In this document: positions 1-7,045 of the stretch, in pieces | How the letters are laid out: every line of letters begins with the position of its first letter | Position numbering within the stretch: position 1 is the first letter of the stretch | Assembly (NCBI GenBank): GCA_004524725.1 | Contig: SDNW01000011.1 | Span: 1 to 39,123, forward strand | DNA from: Promethearchaeota archaeon | Lineage (GTDB): Archaea > Asgardarchaeota > Lokiarchaeia > Sigyniarchaeales > SOKP01 | DNA: 39,123 nt | Direction of reading: 5' to 3' | Made by a program: the position numbers and the translations under genes | The notes under the pieces: model-generated | What the model was told of the DNA's origin: nothing | The model's input: only the letters and a program-made list of their open reading frames with translations | Databases searched by the model: none

Positions 1-2
1 AC

Positions 3-212
3 TGGATTTGGGATAAAGCCTATGATCAGTATATTGAAAATAAAGAGATGCGAGAATTATTGGAAGAAAATAACCGGTTTGCGATGATGGACATCATAAA
101 AAATATGCTTCAAGCCAATAATAGGGGATATTGGGATGCAAATAAAGATCAGATTGATAATCTAAAAAAACTCTATCTTGAACTAGAAAATTGGGTAGAA
201 TTAAAATACTAA
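3..212 (+). CDS. cobN: CobN/ChlH-like chelatase large subunit, C-terminal end (partial)
   Basis: The frame is open from the left edge of the window to a TAA stop, giving the last 69 residues of a longer protein. The tail carries features of the C-terminus of the cobaltochelatase CobN / magnesium chelatase H family: a W-x-x-Y segment, then MRELLEENNRFAM, then ML-x-A-x-x-RGYWDA, and a final acidic helix. These proteins are about 1,200 residues and insert Co2+ or Mg2+ into a tetrapyrrole ring using an AAA+ partner; they act in the cytoplasm. The rest of the gene lies outside the window, so metal and substrate cannot be told. The following gene starts 47 nt downstream on the same strand. Confidence 0.7.
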   Translation, partial: WIWDKAYDQYIENKEMRELLEENNRFAMMDIIKNMLQANNRGYWDANKDQIDNLKKLYLELENWVELKY

Positions 213-259
213 TTCTGCCAAAAATCTATTAACTAAATAAAAAAACGCAAAGAAAACAA

Positions 260-724
260 ATGCCGCAATTGGTTAAAGGTGGAAAATACGTATTTGGATG
301 GTCAATGGTTAGAATTAATAGAGATATCATAATTCCTGATGAGGCTTACTTAGAATACGGGTTCATTAATGATAAAAAAGCGATTCTAATGTCTGGGAGT
401 AAAAAATCAGGTGGTTTTGGATTGAGCTCTAAACGTCTATTATCAAATACTCCAATAGGAATTTTGTTAATGAAATATCCTGATTTAATAAATTATAAAA
501 TAAATGAGGGGGAAATAAAAGAAATTAATAATAGAGTATTTTCTTGGGTTAATATAAAGAAGGAGAAGTCTATTAATTTAACAGAACTGTTACTTGATGC
601 TTTCAATCTTGAGATAATTAAAAAACTTTTAGTAATTAGAGGTAGTGGTTTAGCTCTTGGGTTTATTACTTCGGGGCCGATCTATGAGGAAGCGAAAAAA
701 CATCCTGAAATTCTTACTTTTTAA
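260..724 (+). CDS. Uncharacterised protein with AbrB-like N-terminal segment
   Basis: A 154-residue protein I cannot assign to a function. Residues 5-60 read like a short beta-rich domain: a GGKYVFGWS motif, a segment resembling the IPDEA strand-turn of AbrB/SpoVT swapped-hairpin proteins, and a GSKKSGGFGL glycine/serine motif. The second half is alpha/beta with no clear catalytic motif. It follows the CobN-like gene by 47 nt on the same strand, so co-transcription and a link with tetrapyrrole or metal metabolism are possible but are only inferred from position. The ATG at 260 is the first in the frame. It could be a transcription factor of the AbrB type or a small-molecule-binding protein; confidence in the coding call is high, in function very low. 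Confidence 0.75.
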   Translation: MPQLVKGGKYVFGWSMVRINRDIIIPDEAYLEYGFINDKKAILMSGSKKSGGFGLSSKRLLSNTPIGILLMKYPDLINYKINEGEIKEINNRVFSWVNIKKEKSINLTELLLDAFNLEIIKKLLVIRGSGLALGFITSGPIYEEAKKHPEILTF

Positions 725-728
725 TTAT

Positions 729-1136
729 CTAATCCAATGATGATATTAGTTTGTATTGGTCTTGTGGTAATTTATCTTTAACTACCTCAAAAAGCTCTAA
801 GAGTACATTATCAGGAGCTCCTGCCATAACATATTTCATAGGACCAAAACTTTTTATATCTTTTCTAAAACGAAAACCCTTACCCTTCATATGCTCTACG
901 AGAGCTTCTAAATTATCAGTTTCAATTCCTAAGTGATGTATCGCGCCTCGCCCTTGATCCTTAGGAGCTTGATCGTAGAAATTGATTTTTGAGGTTCCAA
1001 TCTCAATCATTACATTTCGAGCTCCAACCATTTCTAAATCGAATAATCCTTCAGCCCCAAACATTTCTTTATAGAATCTAATGCTTTCATCAACATTATT
1101 CGCAAATAGGTGAGCATGGTGTAGTGAATTTTTCAT
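729..1136 (-). CDS. VOC-fold (glyoxalase/dioxygenase-type) metalloprotein
   Basis: A 135-residue single-subunit protein of the vicinal oxygen chelate superfamily. Two beta-alpha-beta-beta-beta modules are visible: the first begins with HHAHLFANNVDESIRFY (residues 6-22), the second with HHLGIETDNLEALVEHM (67-83), and the last strand ends in LLELFEV. Candidate metal ligands are His9, His67 or His68 and Glu114, matching the His/His/Glu pattern of the fold. Family members include glyoxalase I, methylmalonyl-CoA epimerase and fosfomycin or bleomycin resistance proteins; the sequence does not decide among these. It converges on the preceding gene with a 4-nt gap and is separated from the methyltransferase upstream by about 120 nt. 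Confidence 0.75.
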   Translation of the reverse strand: MKNSLHHAHLFANNVDESIRFYKEMFGAEGLFDLEMVGARNVMIEIGTSKINFYDQAPKDQGRGAIHHLGIETDNLEALVEHMKGKGFRFRKDIKSFGPMKYVMAGAPDNVLLELFEVVKDKLPQDQYKLISSLD

Positions 1137-1258
1137 AAATTCTTTCTGTCCTTCTTTTTTTAAATTTAATTATCATTTCTAATTATTATTATATTTTTTT
1201 CTATTTACTTAAATTTTTAATAAACTCTTCAGCTTTCTTTTTCGTTTTAGGATTTTTA

Positions 1259-1930
1259 TTATTTAATTTTCTGCATTAAATATGTTGTACAATCAAATTT
1301 TGAGGGATTTTTTTTTACTATTTCTATTTCCTTAAGATGCCGTCTTATTTGCTCAATTTTTTCAATATTTCCATATTTATTTTTCAATATTTCTATTTTT
1401 TTTTCTAAAGGAGCGTAATATTCTGTCCACCAACAATCTTTTTCCCATTTTATTTCCTTTATTAATTTAAAACCAAATTTGGGGAATATTTTAAGACTTT
1501 TTCCTGCCCAGCTAGCTGTTTCCCCTGTAACCATGAAACCATTGAATTTTAATATTCTCTTACATTCAGCTAAAGCTTTTTCAATCTTAAGCAAATGCAA
1601 TACTCCTTCTTCCCATATTATGTCAAACATTTCGTCATCAAATTGGGTATTATATATAGAATCATTATAAACTCGCAAGCTCTCCGAAACTCCTTTTTGT
1701 TTGATTTTCAGTTTTAATTTATCTAATGCGTCTTGATCAATATCGATTCCATAGATCTCACCATCACTTAATTTGAGCAATTCTAGGCTCGGTTGACCTG
1801 TACCACATCCAATATCAAGAATACGAGGACTATCAATCTTTGGTAGACTTTCAAATGCCTTTCTCGTATATTTTAAAAAAACAGCTCGAAGCCCTTCAGC
1901 ATCCAAATCTTTTAATATTTTTTCATCCAT
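1259..1930 (-). CDS. Class I SAM-dependent methyltransferase
   Basis: A 223-residue cytoplasmic methyltransferase. Motif I is clear (ILDIGCGTGQ, residues about 38-47), followed by the acidic end of strand 2 (IYGIDID), a motif II/post-II region (DEMFDIIWEEGVLHLL) and the RILKFNG segment typical of the Methyltransf_11/25 group. The substrate is unknown. The start codon overlaps the 3' end of the upstream DUF3795 gene (stop at 1923) by 8 nt, so the two are translationally coupled. After the stop a different frame stays open for about 20 lysine-rich codons, which hints that the true C-terminus may be longer if a base in the AAAA run near 1268 was miscalled. Confidence 0.8.
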   Translation of the reverse strand: MDEKILKDLDAEGLRAVFLKYTRKAFESLPKIDSPRILDIGCGTGQPSLELLKLSDGEIYGIDIDQDALDKLKLKIKQKGVSESLRVYNDSIYNTQFDDEMFDIIWEEGVLHLLKIEKALAECKRILKFNGFMVTGETASWAGKSLKIFPKFGFKLIKEIKWEKDCWWTEYYAPLEKKIEILKNKYGNIEKIEQIRRHLKEIEIVKKNPSKFDCTTYLMQKIK

Positions 1931-2339
1931 TTTTATACCTCAATTTTCCGCATACACTACATTTATTATAATAAAAAACTATAGGGTTCCCACAATCTCC
2001 ACATCTCCATAGTCTAGCTTGACCTTGCGCCCATTCTCTGATACCCAACTTATTAAGAGCTCTTACATTTTGAGGTATTTTATGGCGATAGTCAAATTTA
2101 GGATCATTTTCATGCGAATCAATGAGCTTTCGATTGATTTCATTGCACGGGAAATCTTCACATTGACCACAATGTTCGACGATTTTTATGTTAATACAAC
2201 ATGTTCGAATTTTACAACTCCACTTGGACTTCCTACTCTGAGATTTATCTTCCGATCTACATCCTAAGCACGTCCCTTTTTGAAAGGAAGGACATGCTCC
2301 ACAATATAAACCACAATAACTTACTTTTTCCTCTATCAT
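1923..2339 (-). CDS. DUF3795 Cys-rich protein (first of two)
   Basis: A 138-residue cysteine-rich protein of the DUF3795 family. The N-terminus has the family signature YCGLYCGACPSF, followed by a CLGC pair, a C-x5-CC cluster and HCGQCEDFPC; the C-terminus adds a zinc ribbon with CGDCG and CSVCG pairs. At least twelve cysteines suggest bound zinc or an iron-sulfur cluster; no biochemical function is established for the family to my knowledge. It lies 3 nt downstream of a second DUF3795 gene and overlaps the methyltransferase gene after it, so the three probably form one transcript. The initiator at 2339 directly precedes the conserved Cys motif, as in the paralogue. Confidence 0.8.
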   Translation of the reverse strand: MIEEKVSYCGLYCGACPSFQKGTCLGCRSEDKSQSRKSKWSCKIRTCCINIKIVEHCGQCEDFPCNEINRKLIDSHENDPKFDYRHKIPQNVRALNKLGIREWAQGQARLWRCGDCGNPIVFYYNKCSVCGKLRYKNG

Positions 2340-2342
2340 TTC

Positions 2343-2777
2343 TTACTCCTTTACAATATTTGGATTTATTTTTAAACCACAATCATAGCATTCCCCATCA
2401 TGAATACAAATCTCACCACCACATTCTGGGCAAGTATAGAGCTCTTTTTGTTCTTGAAGCCATGAGTTCTCTCCGATCTCTTCAATTCTTTTCAAATTTT
2501 TTATTAAACTTAGGGAATACCTATCTATGTATATCTCATCAAGCTTCTTAAGGTTGTTGCAAGGCATATCATCACATTCATAACAATACTCGATTTCCTT
2601 CTTTCTTAGTTTGGAACAGTCTCTCCTAATAAATGCACAATTTTTATTTCGTATTCGACATCCTTGACAACCTAATTTTAAACCTTTTTCTTCTAATAAT
2701 TCTTTTTTCAAAGCTAAATACGCTCGGCACATCCCACAATATATTCCGCATGGCGCTGCTATGTTATTACTTTTCAT
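2343..2777 (-). CDS. DUF3795 Cys-rich protein (second of two)
   Basis: A 144-residue paralogue of the adjacent DUF3795 protein. It has the same layout: PCGIYCGMCRAY near the start, GCQGC, a C-x-C region, YCYECDDMPC, and a C-terminal ribbon with CPECGG and CYDCG pairs. The two copies have diverged considerably in sequence, so this is an old duplication rather than a recent repeat. It is the promoter-proximal member of the DUF3795-DUF3795-methyltransferase cluster, unless the 40-codon reading frame just upstream is a real gene. Function unknown; metal binding is inferred from the cysteine pairs. Confidence 0.8.
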   Translation of the reverse strand: MKSNNIAAPCGIYCGMCRAYLALKKELLEEKGLKLGCQGCRIRNKNCAFIRRDCSKLRKKEIEYCYECDDMPCNNLKKLDEIYIDRYSLSLIKNLKRIEEIGENSWLQEQKELYTCPECGGEICIHDGECYDCGLKINPNIVKE

Positions 2778-2788
2778 TTATTATACAC

Positions 2789-2911
2789 CTAAATTTTAAG
2801 TTTTGATAATTTTTTGAATGCTTCCTCTTCTTTAGTTAATATTGAATAAGAGATATAAAAGTTAAAATGAAAAAAACCTTTTTTCCCAAAGCTCAAAAAT
2901 GCCTTTTCCAT
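2789..2911 (-). CDS. Possible small protein, 40 residues
   Basis: A short open frame starts with ATG at 2911 and ends at TAG 2791-2789, 11 nt before the DUF3795 gene on the same strand. The product begins MEKAFLSFGKKGFF and ends with a charged helix (TKEEEAFKKLSKLKI). It is too short for a family assignment and may be a real small protein, a leader peptide for the DUF3795 genes, or chance. Support comes from the tight spacing to the next gene and from a 9-3-9 palindrome 11 nt upstream of its start that is shared with the divergent regulator gene. Confidence 0.35.
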   Translation of the reverse strand: MEKAFLSFGKKGFFHFNFYISYSILTKEEEAFKKLSKLKI

Positions 2912-2921
2912 TGAAAAATTG

Positions 2922-2942
2922 ATTATTTATTTGATAAATAAT
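2922..2942. promoter_or_regulatory. Perfect 9-3-9 palindrome between divergent genes
   Basis: ATTATTTAT and its exact reverse complement ATAAATAAT flank a 3-nt spacer. The element lies 48 nt before the winged-helix regulator gene on the plus strand and just upstream of the small minus-strand frame and the DUF3795 cluster. Position and symmetry suit an operator for a dimeric winged-helix protein, most simply autoregulation by the adjacent gene. The arms are pure A/T, so part of the symmetry could arise from two back-to-back TATA boxes. Confidence 0.4.
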
Positions 2943-2989
2943 TTCATTAATTGATTTTTATTAATTCAAAAAATCCCTAATTATAACGA

Positions 2990-3349
2990 ATGATAAGTGT
3001 TTTTAGAATGGATATGAAAGAAATATTGGAGATTTGTAAATTAAATGATGAGGAAATGAAGTTATATCTGGAATCAACAAAACATAATGACCCAAAAAAA
3101 GATCATTATCGCGCTTATAGAACAATGATGAATCAAACAAGAAGAAAATTGTTGAAATATATTGGTAATAATGTAAGAACCTTTGAACAACTTAAAACTG
3201 AATTTCAAGAAGAAAATGAAGAGCAAATTAACTATCACTTAAATATGTTAGAACAACTTTTTTATGTTATGAAAACTGATAGTGGGTGGAAAGCGACACC
3301 TCGGGGCTTAGGATTTTTATATAACGCAATTTTAGAAGATAGCACTTAA
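2990..3349 (+). CDS. Small winged-helix transcriptional regulator (ArsR-like)
   Basis: A 119-residue protein with a central helix-turn-helix region. Residues about 45-105 follow the order expected of an ArsR/DUF-type winged helix: a helix ending RRKLLKYI, the positioning helix TFEQLKTEF, the recognition helix EEQINYHLNMLEQL, and a wing (FYVMKTDSGWKATPRGL). No metal-sensing cysteines are present. Start at 2990 is chosen because an AT-rich TATA-like stretch near 2955-2964 would give a leaderless message; an internal ATG at 3008 is the alternative. It precedes the fetA-fetB locus on the same strand across a structured 313-nt interval, so it could regulate that exporter, but this is inference. 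Confidence 0.65.
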   Translation: MISVFRMDMKEILEICKLNDEEMKLYLESTKHNDPKKDHYRAYRTMMNQTRRKLLKYIGNNVRTFEQLKTEFQEENEEQINYHLNMLEQLFYVMKTDSGWKATPRGLGFLYNAILEDST

Positions 3350-3410
3350 ATTATGATATAATAGATAAGACTTCAAAAAAATATTATGTGCTAAATTAAG
3401 ACTATTTATT

Positions 3411-3479
3411 ACCTTAGAGGTAATTCTAAGGTGAAAGTAGTGCCCTTCTCTTTAAGTGTAGAAAAAAACACTTCACCTT
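3411..3479 (+). promoter_or_regulatory. Mutually exclusive hairpins upstream of the fetA-like gene
   Basis: Several nested inverted repeats overlap here. ACCTTAGA (3411-3418) pairs with TCTAAGGT (3425-3432); ATTACC (3409-3414) pairs with GGTAAT (3419-3424); AAGTGT (3454-3459) pairs with ACACTT (3468-3473); and AAGGTGAA (3428-3435) pairs with TTCACCTT (3472-3479) to enclose the third hairpin. The first and last stems share bases 3428-3432 and so cannot form together, as expected of an RNA switch. The interval has no gene and lies between a regulator gene and an exporter gene on the same strand. It matches no riboswitch class that I recognise. Confidence 0.35.
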
Positions 3480-3487
3480 CAATAAAA

Positions 3488-3561
3488 CGAATTAACAACT
3501 TCATTGAATAATATAAATTTAGTTTTATAAGCTAAAAATGAATCAACCGAATTAACAATTT
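3488..3561 (+). repeat. Pair of 14-nt direct repeats, 60 nt apart
   Basis: CGAATTAACAACTT at 3488-3501 recurs as CGAATTAACAATTT at 3548-3561, with one mismatch and a period of exactly 60 nt. The rest of the 3350-3662 interval is AT-rich and has no convincing gene; it ends in a T8 tract (about 3629-3637) shortly before the fetA-like gene. The repeats might be protein-binding sites, but two copies are weak evidence. Confidence 0.3.
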
Positions 3562-3662
3562 TATATTGGTCATAAATATAGATTTAAAGCATTCTCTTCT
3601 ATGAAAATTATAAACTATGTAGAGAAGTTTTTTTTATCAGTTTTTCTTCTCCACTCTTAATT

Positions 3663-4417
3663 ATGTATATACCTATGAAACAAAAGGATAACGAGTTATT
3701 TAAAGCTGTTAATGTTGAGTTTCAAGTTGGAGAGACTAGAATCTTGAACGAAATTAGCACCACGATAAATTTAAATGATATTACAGGTATTATCGGTCCT
3801 TCTGGTGCTGGAAAAAGCACTTTTTTGCGCTTATTAAATAAGCTAATCTCTCCTACTAAGGGTAATATCTATTATAAATCTCAAGATACAAAAAAAATTT
3901 CCCCTCAAAAAATTCGTAAAGAAATTGGACTTGTTCAACAAAGGCCATTTCTATTTAACGGCACGGTAAAAGAGAATCTACTTTATGGTCCTAAGTTATG
4001 GAATATAGAATATTTAGACGAAGAATTAGTTCAATTGCTCCAAAAAGTCGCTTTGGAAAAGAAATTTCTCGAAAAATAAGTAGACGGGTTATCTGGAGGA
4101 GAACAGCAACGTGTCAGCTTAGCAAGAAGTTTAGCAAACAAACCTAATGTACTGCTTCTTGATGAACCGACAGTTCTCTCGAAATCAATTCAGAAGAGAT
4201 TATTGAAACCTCACTCAAGCAATTGAATCAAGAAGGAATTAAAATCATTATAGTAACGCATTCTTTAGAACAAACTGAGAGATTAACAGACTCACTTTTG
4301 TTTTTACGCGAAGGAAAATTAATTGAAAAGATTCCAACAGAAAAATTTTTCTCGAAATATGATATCAATGAAATTCGCTCTTTTTTTAAAGATAATCATT
4401 CGGGGGATGAAAGATGA
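3663..4417 (+). pseudogene. fetA: FetA/YbbL-like ABC transporter ATPase, interrupted by a stop and a frameshift
   Basis: The ATP-binding subunit that pairs with the FetB-like permease immediately downstream. Walker A (GPSGAGKS), the Q-loop (LVQQRPFLF), the signature LSGGEQQR, Walker B (LLLDEPT) and the H-loop (IVTHS) are all readable in order, so the whole domain is present. However, a TAA at 4077-4079 interrupts the frame just before the signature motif, and the frame then shifts after DEPT near 4171-4173: restoring one base gives [11 protein letters not shown], a normal D-loop region. The distal part ends at TGA 4415-4417, overlapping the fetB ATG. Two lesions and otherwise intact motifs mean either a recently inactivated gene or two sequencing/assembly errors; the intact overlap with fetB favours errors or very recent decay. 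Confidence 0.75.
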
Positions 4418-5301
4418 CTGAGATTTTAGATATACTTAATGAAATAGTTCTCACCTTGACAGATCCTAATATTTGGATTCGACTTAGTCTTGCTTGTATA
4501 TTACTTGTTATATTGGTCCTATTTTCTGTTTGGCAAAATACTAAGTTAGAAAAAAAGATCGTTTGGAGTTTTTTCCGCGGTTTAATTCAAATAATCCTTT
4601 TAGGCTCAATTTTACTCCTTATCTTTGGAATCGATGAGCTCTGGTTATTATATATTATCCTACTATTTATGTGCTTCTTTGCTGCCTATACTAATTGGCG
4701 TTCTTACCCATATCCAAAATTTTTTAGGTATAACTTCATTGCGATAGTGACAAGTGTCATGATAATAATGACGTTCGCTCTTCTTTCAAGGTTAATCCCC
4801 AATTTCGATGGTATAATATATCAGCCTACCGAATCTACTGGGTCATCACTTGGAAGTTTTGTTATACCTGTAGGCAGTATGGTTATTTTTTTTGCGATGC
4901 GAGAATCCGGTGTAGCCCTTGAAAGGTTAAAATCCGACCTTTTGAAATCTAAAGGGGAGATTGAGGCTGCTTTGGCTTTAGGAGCTACTCCAAATAGAGC
5001 CATTAGATTTCTGTTGCGTGATTCCTTCCGAGCCAGTCTTGTCCCTACTATCAATCGAGTAGCGGTGCTAGGAATAGTGGCCATTCCGGGATTAATGTCA
5101 GGAATGATTATCGGTGGAGCATCTCCTATAGAGGCTGCTATATATCAAATTGTCGTTTTTATGATGTTATTAACCGCCGCATTTTTTACAAGCATTGTCA
5201 CGAATTATCTCTTTACTAAACAATTCTTTACGAGTGAAGATCAAATAAATCTCGAATTTTACAATATTATTAGCAAGAAAAAAAAGGCAAAAAAGAAATA
5301 G
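4414..5301 (+). CDS. fetB: FetB/UPF0014-like ABC exporter permease
   Basis: A 295-residue integral membrane protein of the UPF0014/FetB/STAR2 family. It has about seven hydrophobic segments and the conserved cytoplasmic region LALGATPNRAIRFLLRDSFRASLVPTINR followed by a GIVAIPGLMSGMIIGGASP motif, where family members have the invariant PGLMTG and GxxP elements. In Escherichia coli FetA-FetB exports iron and relieves iron-driven oxidative stress; other members export different metals or conjugates, so the substrate here is inferred. The ATG overlaps the fetA-like stop codon (ATGA), the classic arrangement for coupled subunits. The permease itself is intact although its ATPase gene appears broken. 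The C-terminus ends in a run of lysines. Confidence 0.85.
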   Translation: MTEILDILNEIVLTLTDPNIWIRLSLACILLVILVLFSVWQNTKLEKKIVWSFFRGLIQIILLGSILLLIFGIDELWLLYIILLFMCFFAAYTNWRSYPYPKFFRYNFIAIVTSVMIIMTFALLSRLIPNFDGIIYQPTESTGSSLGSFVIPVGSMVIFFAMRESGVALERLKSDLLKSKGEIEAALALGATPNRAIRFLLRDSFRASLVPTINRVAVLGIVAIPGLMSGMIIGGASPIEAAIYQIVVFMMLLTAAFFTSIVTNYLFTKQFFTSEDQINLEFYNIISKKKKAKKK

Positions 5302-5348
5302 ATTTTATTTTTTAATGTTTTCTTACTTTTGCTTATTCTTAGTATAAG

Positions 5349-5356
5349 TTTAAATA
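5349..5356 (+). promoter_or_regulatory. Putative TATA box of the polyamine synthase gene
   Basis: TTTAAATA lies 49 nt before the ATG of the bpsA-speD fusion. Archaeal initiation about 25 nt downstream would start the transcript near 5380 and leave a leader of about 25 nt. No Shine-Dalgarno site is evident before the ATG. Confidence 0.45.
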
Positions 5357-5404
5357 GATTTCGATGGTCAACAAACAAAAGCAAAGAAAGATTTTATACT
5401 ATCA

Positions 5405-6844
5405 ATGAATGAAAATACAGAAGTCTTTCTCAACCTTATTGCTGAAAAAGCGAAATTAGCCGAAGGAGCAGAGGGAATTAGGTCAATACTCCTCTATATG
5501 TATCGATTTCCTACACTAAAAAATAAAAAACTAGCTCAGAAAACAGGAATAGCAATTCCCGCATTGGCAGCAGTAAGATCAGAATTAGTGAAGGCCGGAG
5601 TTATTGAAAAAAGAAATAGACTCGGAGAGAAGGGAACTGAGTGGGTAAAAAAAAATTTACATCTAAAATTTAATTTCGATCCCCTTCCAAACGATGCTAT
5701 TATTGACTTTAAGAAACTCCCCAAATGTTTGGAATTTTTAAAAAATAGTGCTAATTATCTTAAAGGAAGGCCTGACCCGAATTATTCCTATGATCAAGCT
5801 CATGCAACTATTGCTACTGTAGTTGAAAGAACGCTCTATCTAGTAAAAAAAGGGGATATTGAAGGAAGAAAGATAATTTTTTTAGGTGACGATGATGCGA
5901 CTTCAATTCTGGTAGGTTTAACTGAACTTGCGGATCGTATAACTGTTATTGATATTGATGAAAAGGTTTTAGATTATCTTTCAGGTGTTGCTCAGCTTAA
6001 TTCAATTAACAACATTGATTTTCTTTACCACGATTTACGAGAACCCCTTCCCTCTGATTATCTTAATACTTACGATGTTGTCATTATGGACCCTCCTTAT
6101 ACCAACCAAGGACTTCGTCTCTTCTTAAAAAGGGCAAAGCAAGTTCTAAGAACTTCCATTCAAATAGAAAAATATTATTACACTTTAATAGGTAAAAAAT
6201 GTGTTCTCTGTTTTGGTTGCAAACCGCCAAAAGAAATGCAAAAAATTCAAATGTCAATATTAGATCATGGATTTGTAATCAAAGAGATGCTCCCCGATTT
6301 CAACCGCTATGAAGGCGCAAGTATTTTAGGGCAATTTAGTGACCTATATTATCTCAATTTGAGTGAAATTCATGAAGATGAAGGACAATTACGCTTAAAA
6401 TACCCCGAAATTTACACTTCCCAACTAAAGCGAGGAGTTGATATTCCTTTTCGCCCAATAGGCCATCATTTTGTGGGAGAATTACGATTTAAAAACCAGC
6501 AAATTTTAATGAAAAATGAAGAAATTCACCACATCTTTCTTGAATCGTTATTTTCAACTGGAATAATAGTTCATGACGTATTTAAATATACTTTCCATCC
6601 TTATGGATATACTGCCATAGCAATTCTAAAATCTAGCCATGCGGCCATCCATACTTGGCCAGAACACGGCTATATTAGCGTAGATATCTTTGTATGCGAT
6701 GAATATTCAAAAGGATTAAATGTCATGAAGATTTTAAAACAAAAATTCCAACCAGAGTACTCTGAATTTTACTATTTAGAACGAGGGAAAGATACTGATG
6801 CAAAGGGTTCTGCTAATAATTTAAAACGAATTCGTTTAGACTAA
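5405..6844 (+). CDS. Fused N4-bis(aminopropyl)spermidine synthase / S-adenosylmethionine decarboxylase
   Basis: A 479-residue two-enzyme protein. Residues 1-85 form a winged-helix N-terminal domain (KLAQKTGIAIPALAAVRSEL). Residues about 95-345 are the BpsA catalytic domain with GDDDATS at 161-167, VIDIDE at 181-186 and DPPYT at 229-233; archaeal BpsA adds aminopropyl groups from decarboxylated SAM to the N4 of spermidine to make branched polyamines. Residues about 350-465 are a pyruvoyl-type AdoMet decarboxylase (SpeD/SpeH class): SSHAAIHTWPEHGY with processing serine 411, His416 and Cys431, the same spacing as Ser63/His68/Cys83 of the Thermotoga enzyme. The usual Glu before the processing Ser is Ser410. 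BpsA proteins are normally about 350 residues and stand alone. The fusion would couple production and use of decarboxylated SAM; a changed decarboxylase substrate cannot be excluded. Confidence 0.85.
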   Translation: MNENTEVFLNLIAEKAKLAEGAEGIRSILLYMYRFPTLKNKKLAQKTGIAIPALAAVRSELVKAGVIEKRNRLGEKGTEWVKKNLHLKFNFDPLPNDAIIDFKKLPKCLEFLKNSANYLKGRPDPNYSYDQAHATIATVVERTLYLVKKGDIEGRKIIFLGDDDATSILVGLTELADRITVIDIDEKVLDYLSGVAQLNSINNIDFLYHDLREPLPSDYLNTYDVVIMDPPYTNQGLRLFLKRAKQVLRTSIQIEKYYYTLIGKKCVLCFGCKPPKEMQKIQMSILDHGFVIKEMLPDFNRYEGASILGQFSDLYYLNLSEIHEDEGQLRLKYPEIYTSQLKRGVDIPFRPIGHHFVGELRFKNQQILMKNEEIHHIFLESLFSTGIIVHDVFKYTFHPYGYTAIAILKSSHAAIHTWPEHGYISVDIFVCDEYSKGLNVMKILKQKFQPEYSEFYYLERGKDTDAKGSANNLKRIRLD

Positions 6845-6853
6845 ATTCACCCT

Positions 6854-7009
6854 TTGGTTTCGATAATAGTATTTATTGCAGTATTAACAGGACTAATGCT
6901 TTTCACTCTCAGAATTGATTATATGATTAATATTTTCGGATTATTTCAACCTTCTCTCCGCGAAGCATTGTTGCTTCTTATAAATATTTACTATGGATTC
7001 AGAGATTAA
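6854..7009 (+). CDS. Possible 51-residue hydrophobic small protein
   Basis: From TTG at 6854 to TAA at 7007-7009 there is an open frame encoding one clear membrane segment (VSIIVFIAVLTGLMLF), a basic turn, and an amphipathic second half ending INIYYGFRD. It is in the same frame as the polyamine synthase gene and begins 9 nt after that stop codon. There is no ATG at its beginning (the first is internal) and no obvious ribosome site, so it may be a small membrane protein or chance; stop-codon readthrough is conceivable but nothing in the sequence supports it. Confidence 0.25.
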   Translation: MVSIIVFIAVLTGLMLFTLRIDYMINIFGLFQPSLREALLLLINIYYGFRD

Positions 7010-7045
7010 TCAATCGAATTTTAATCGAAATTCTTTTTTTATTAT

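Noticed and set aside
3595-3640. Hairpin plus T8 near 3600-3637 as a terminator
   Set aside because: The arms pair imperfectly, and the T tract alone is not distinctive in this AT-rich region.
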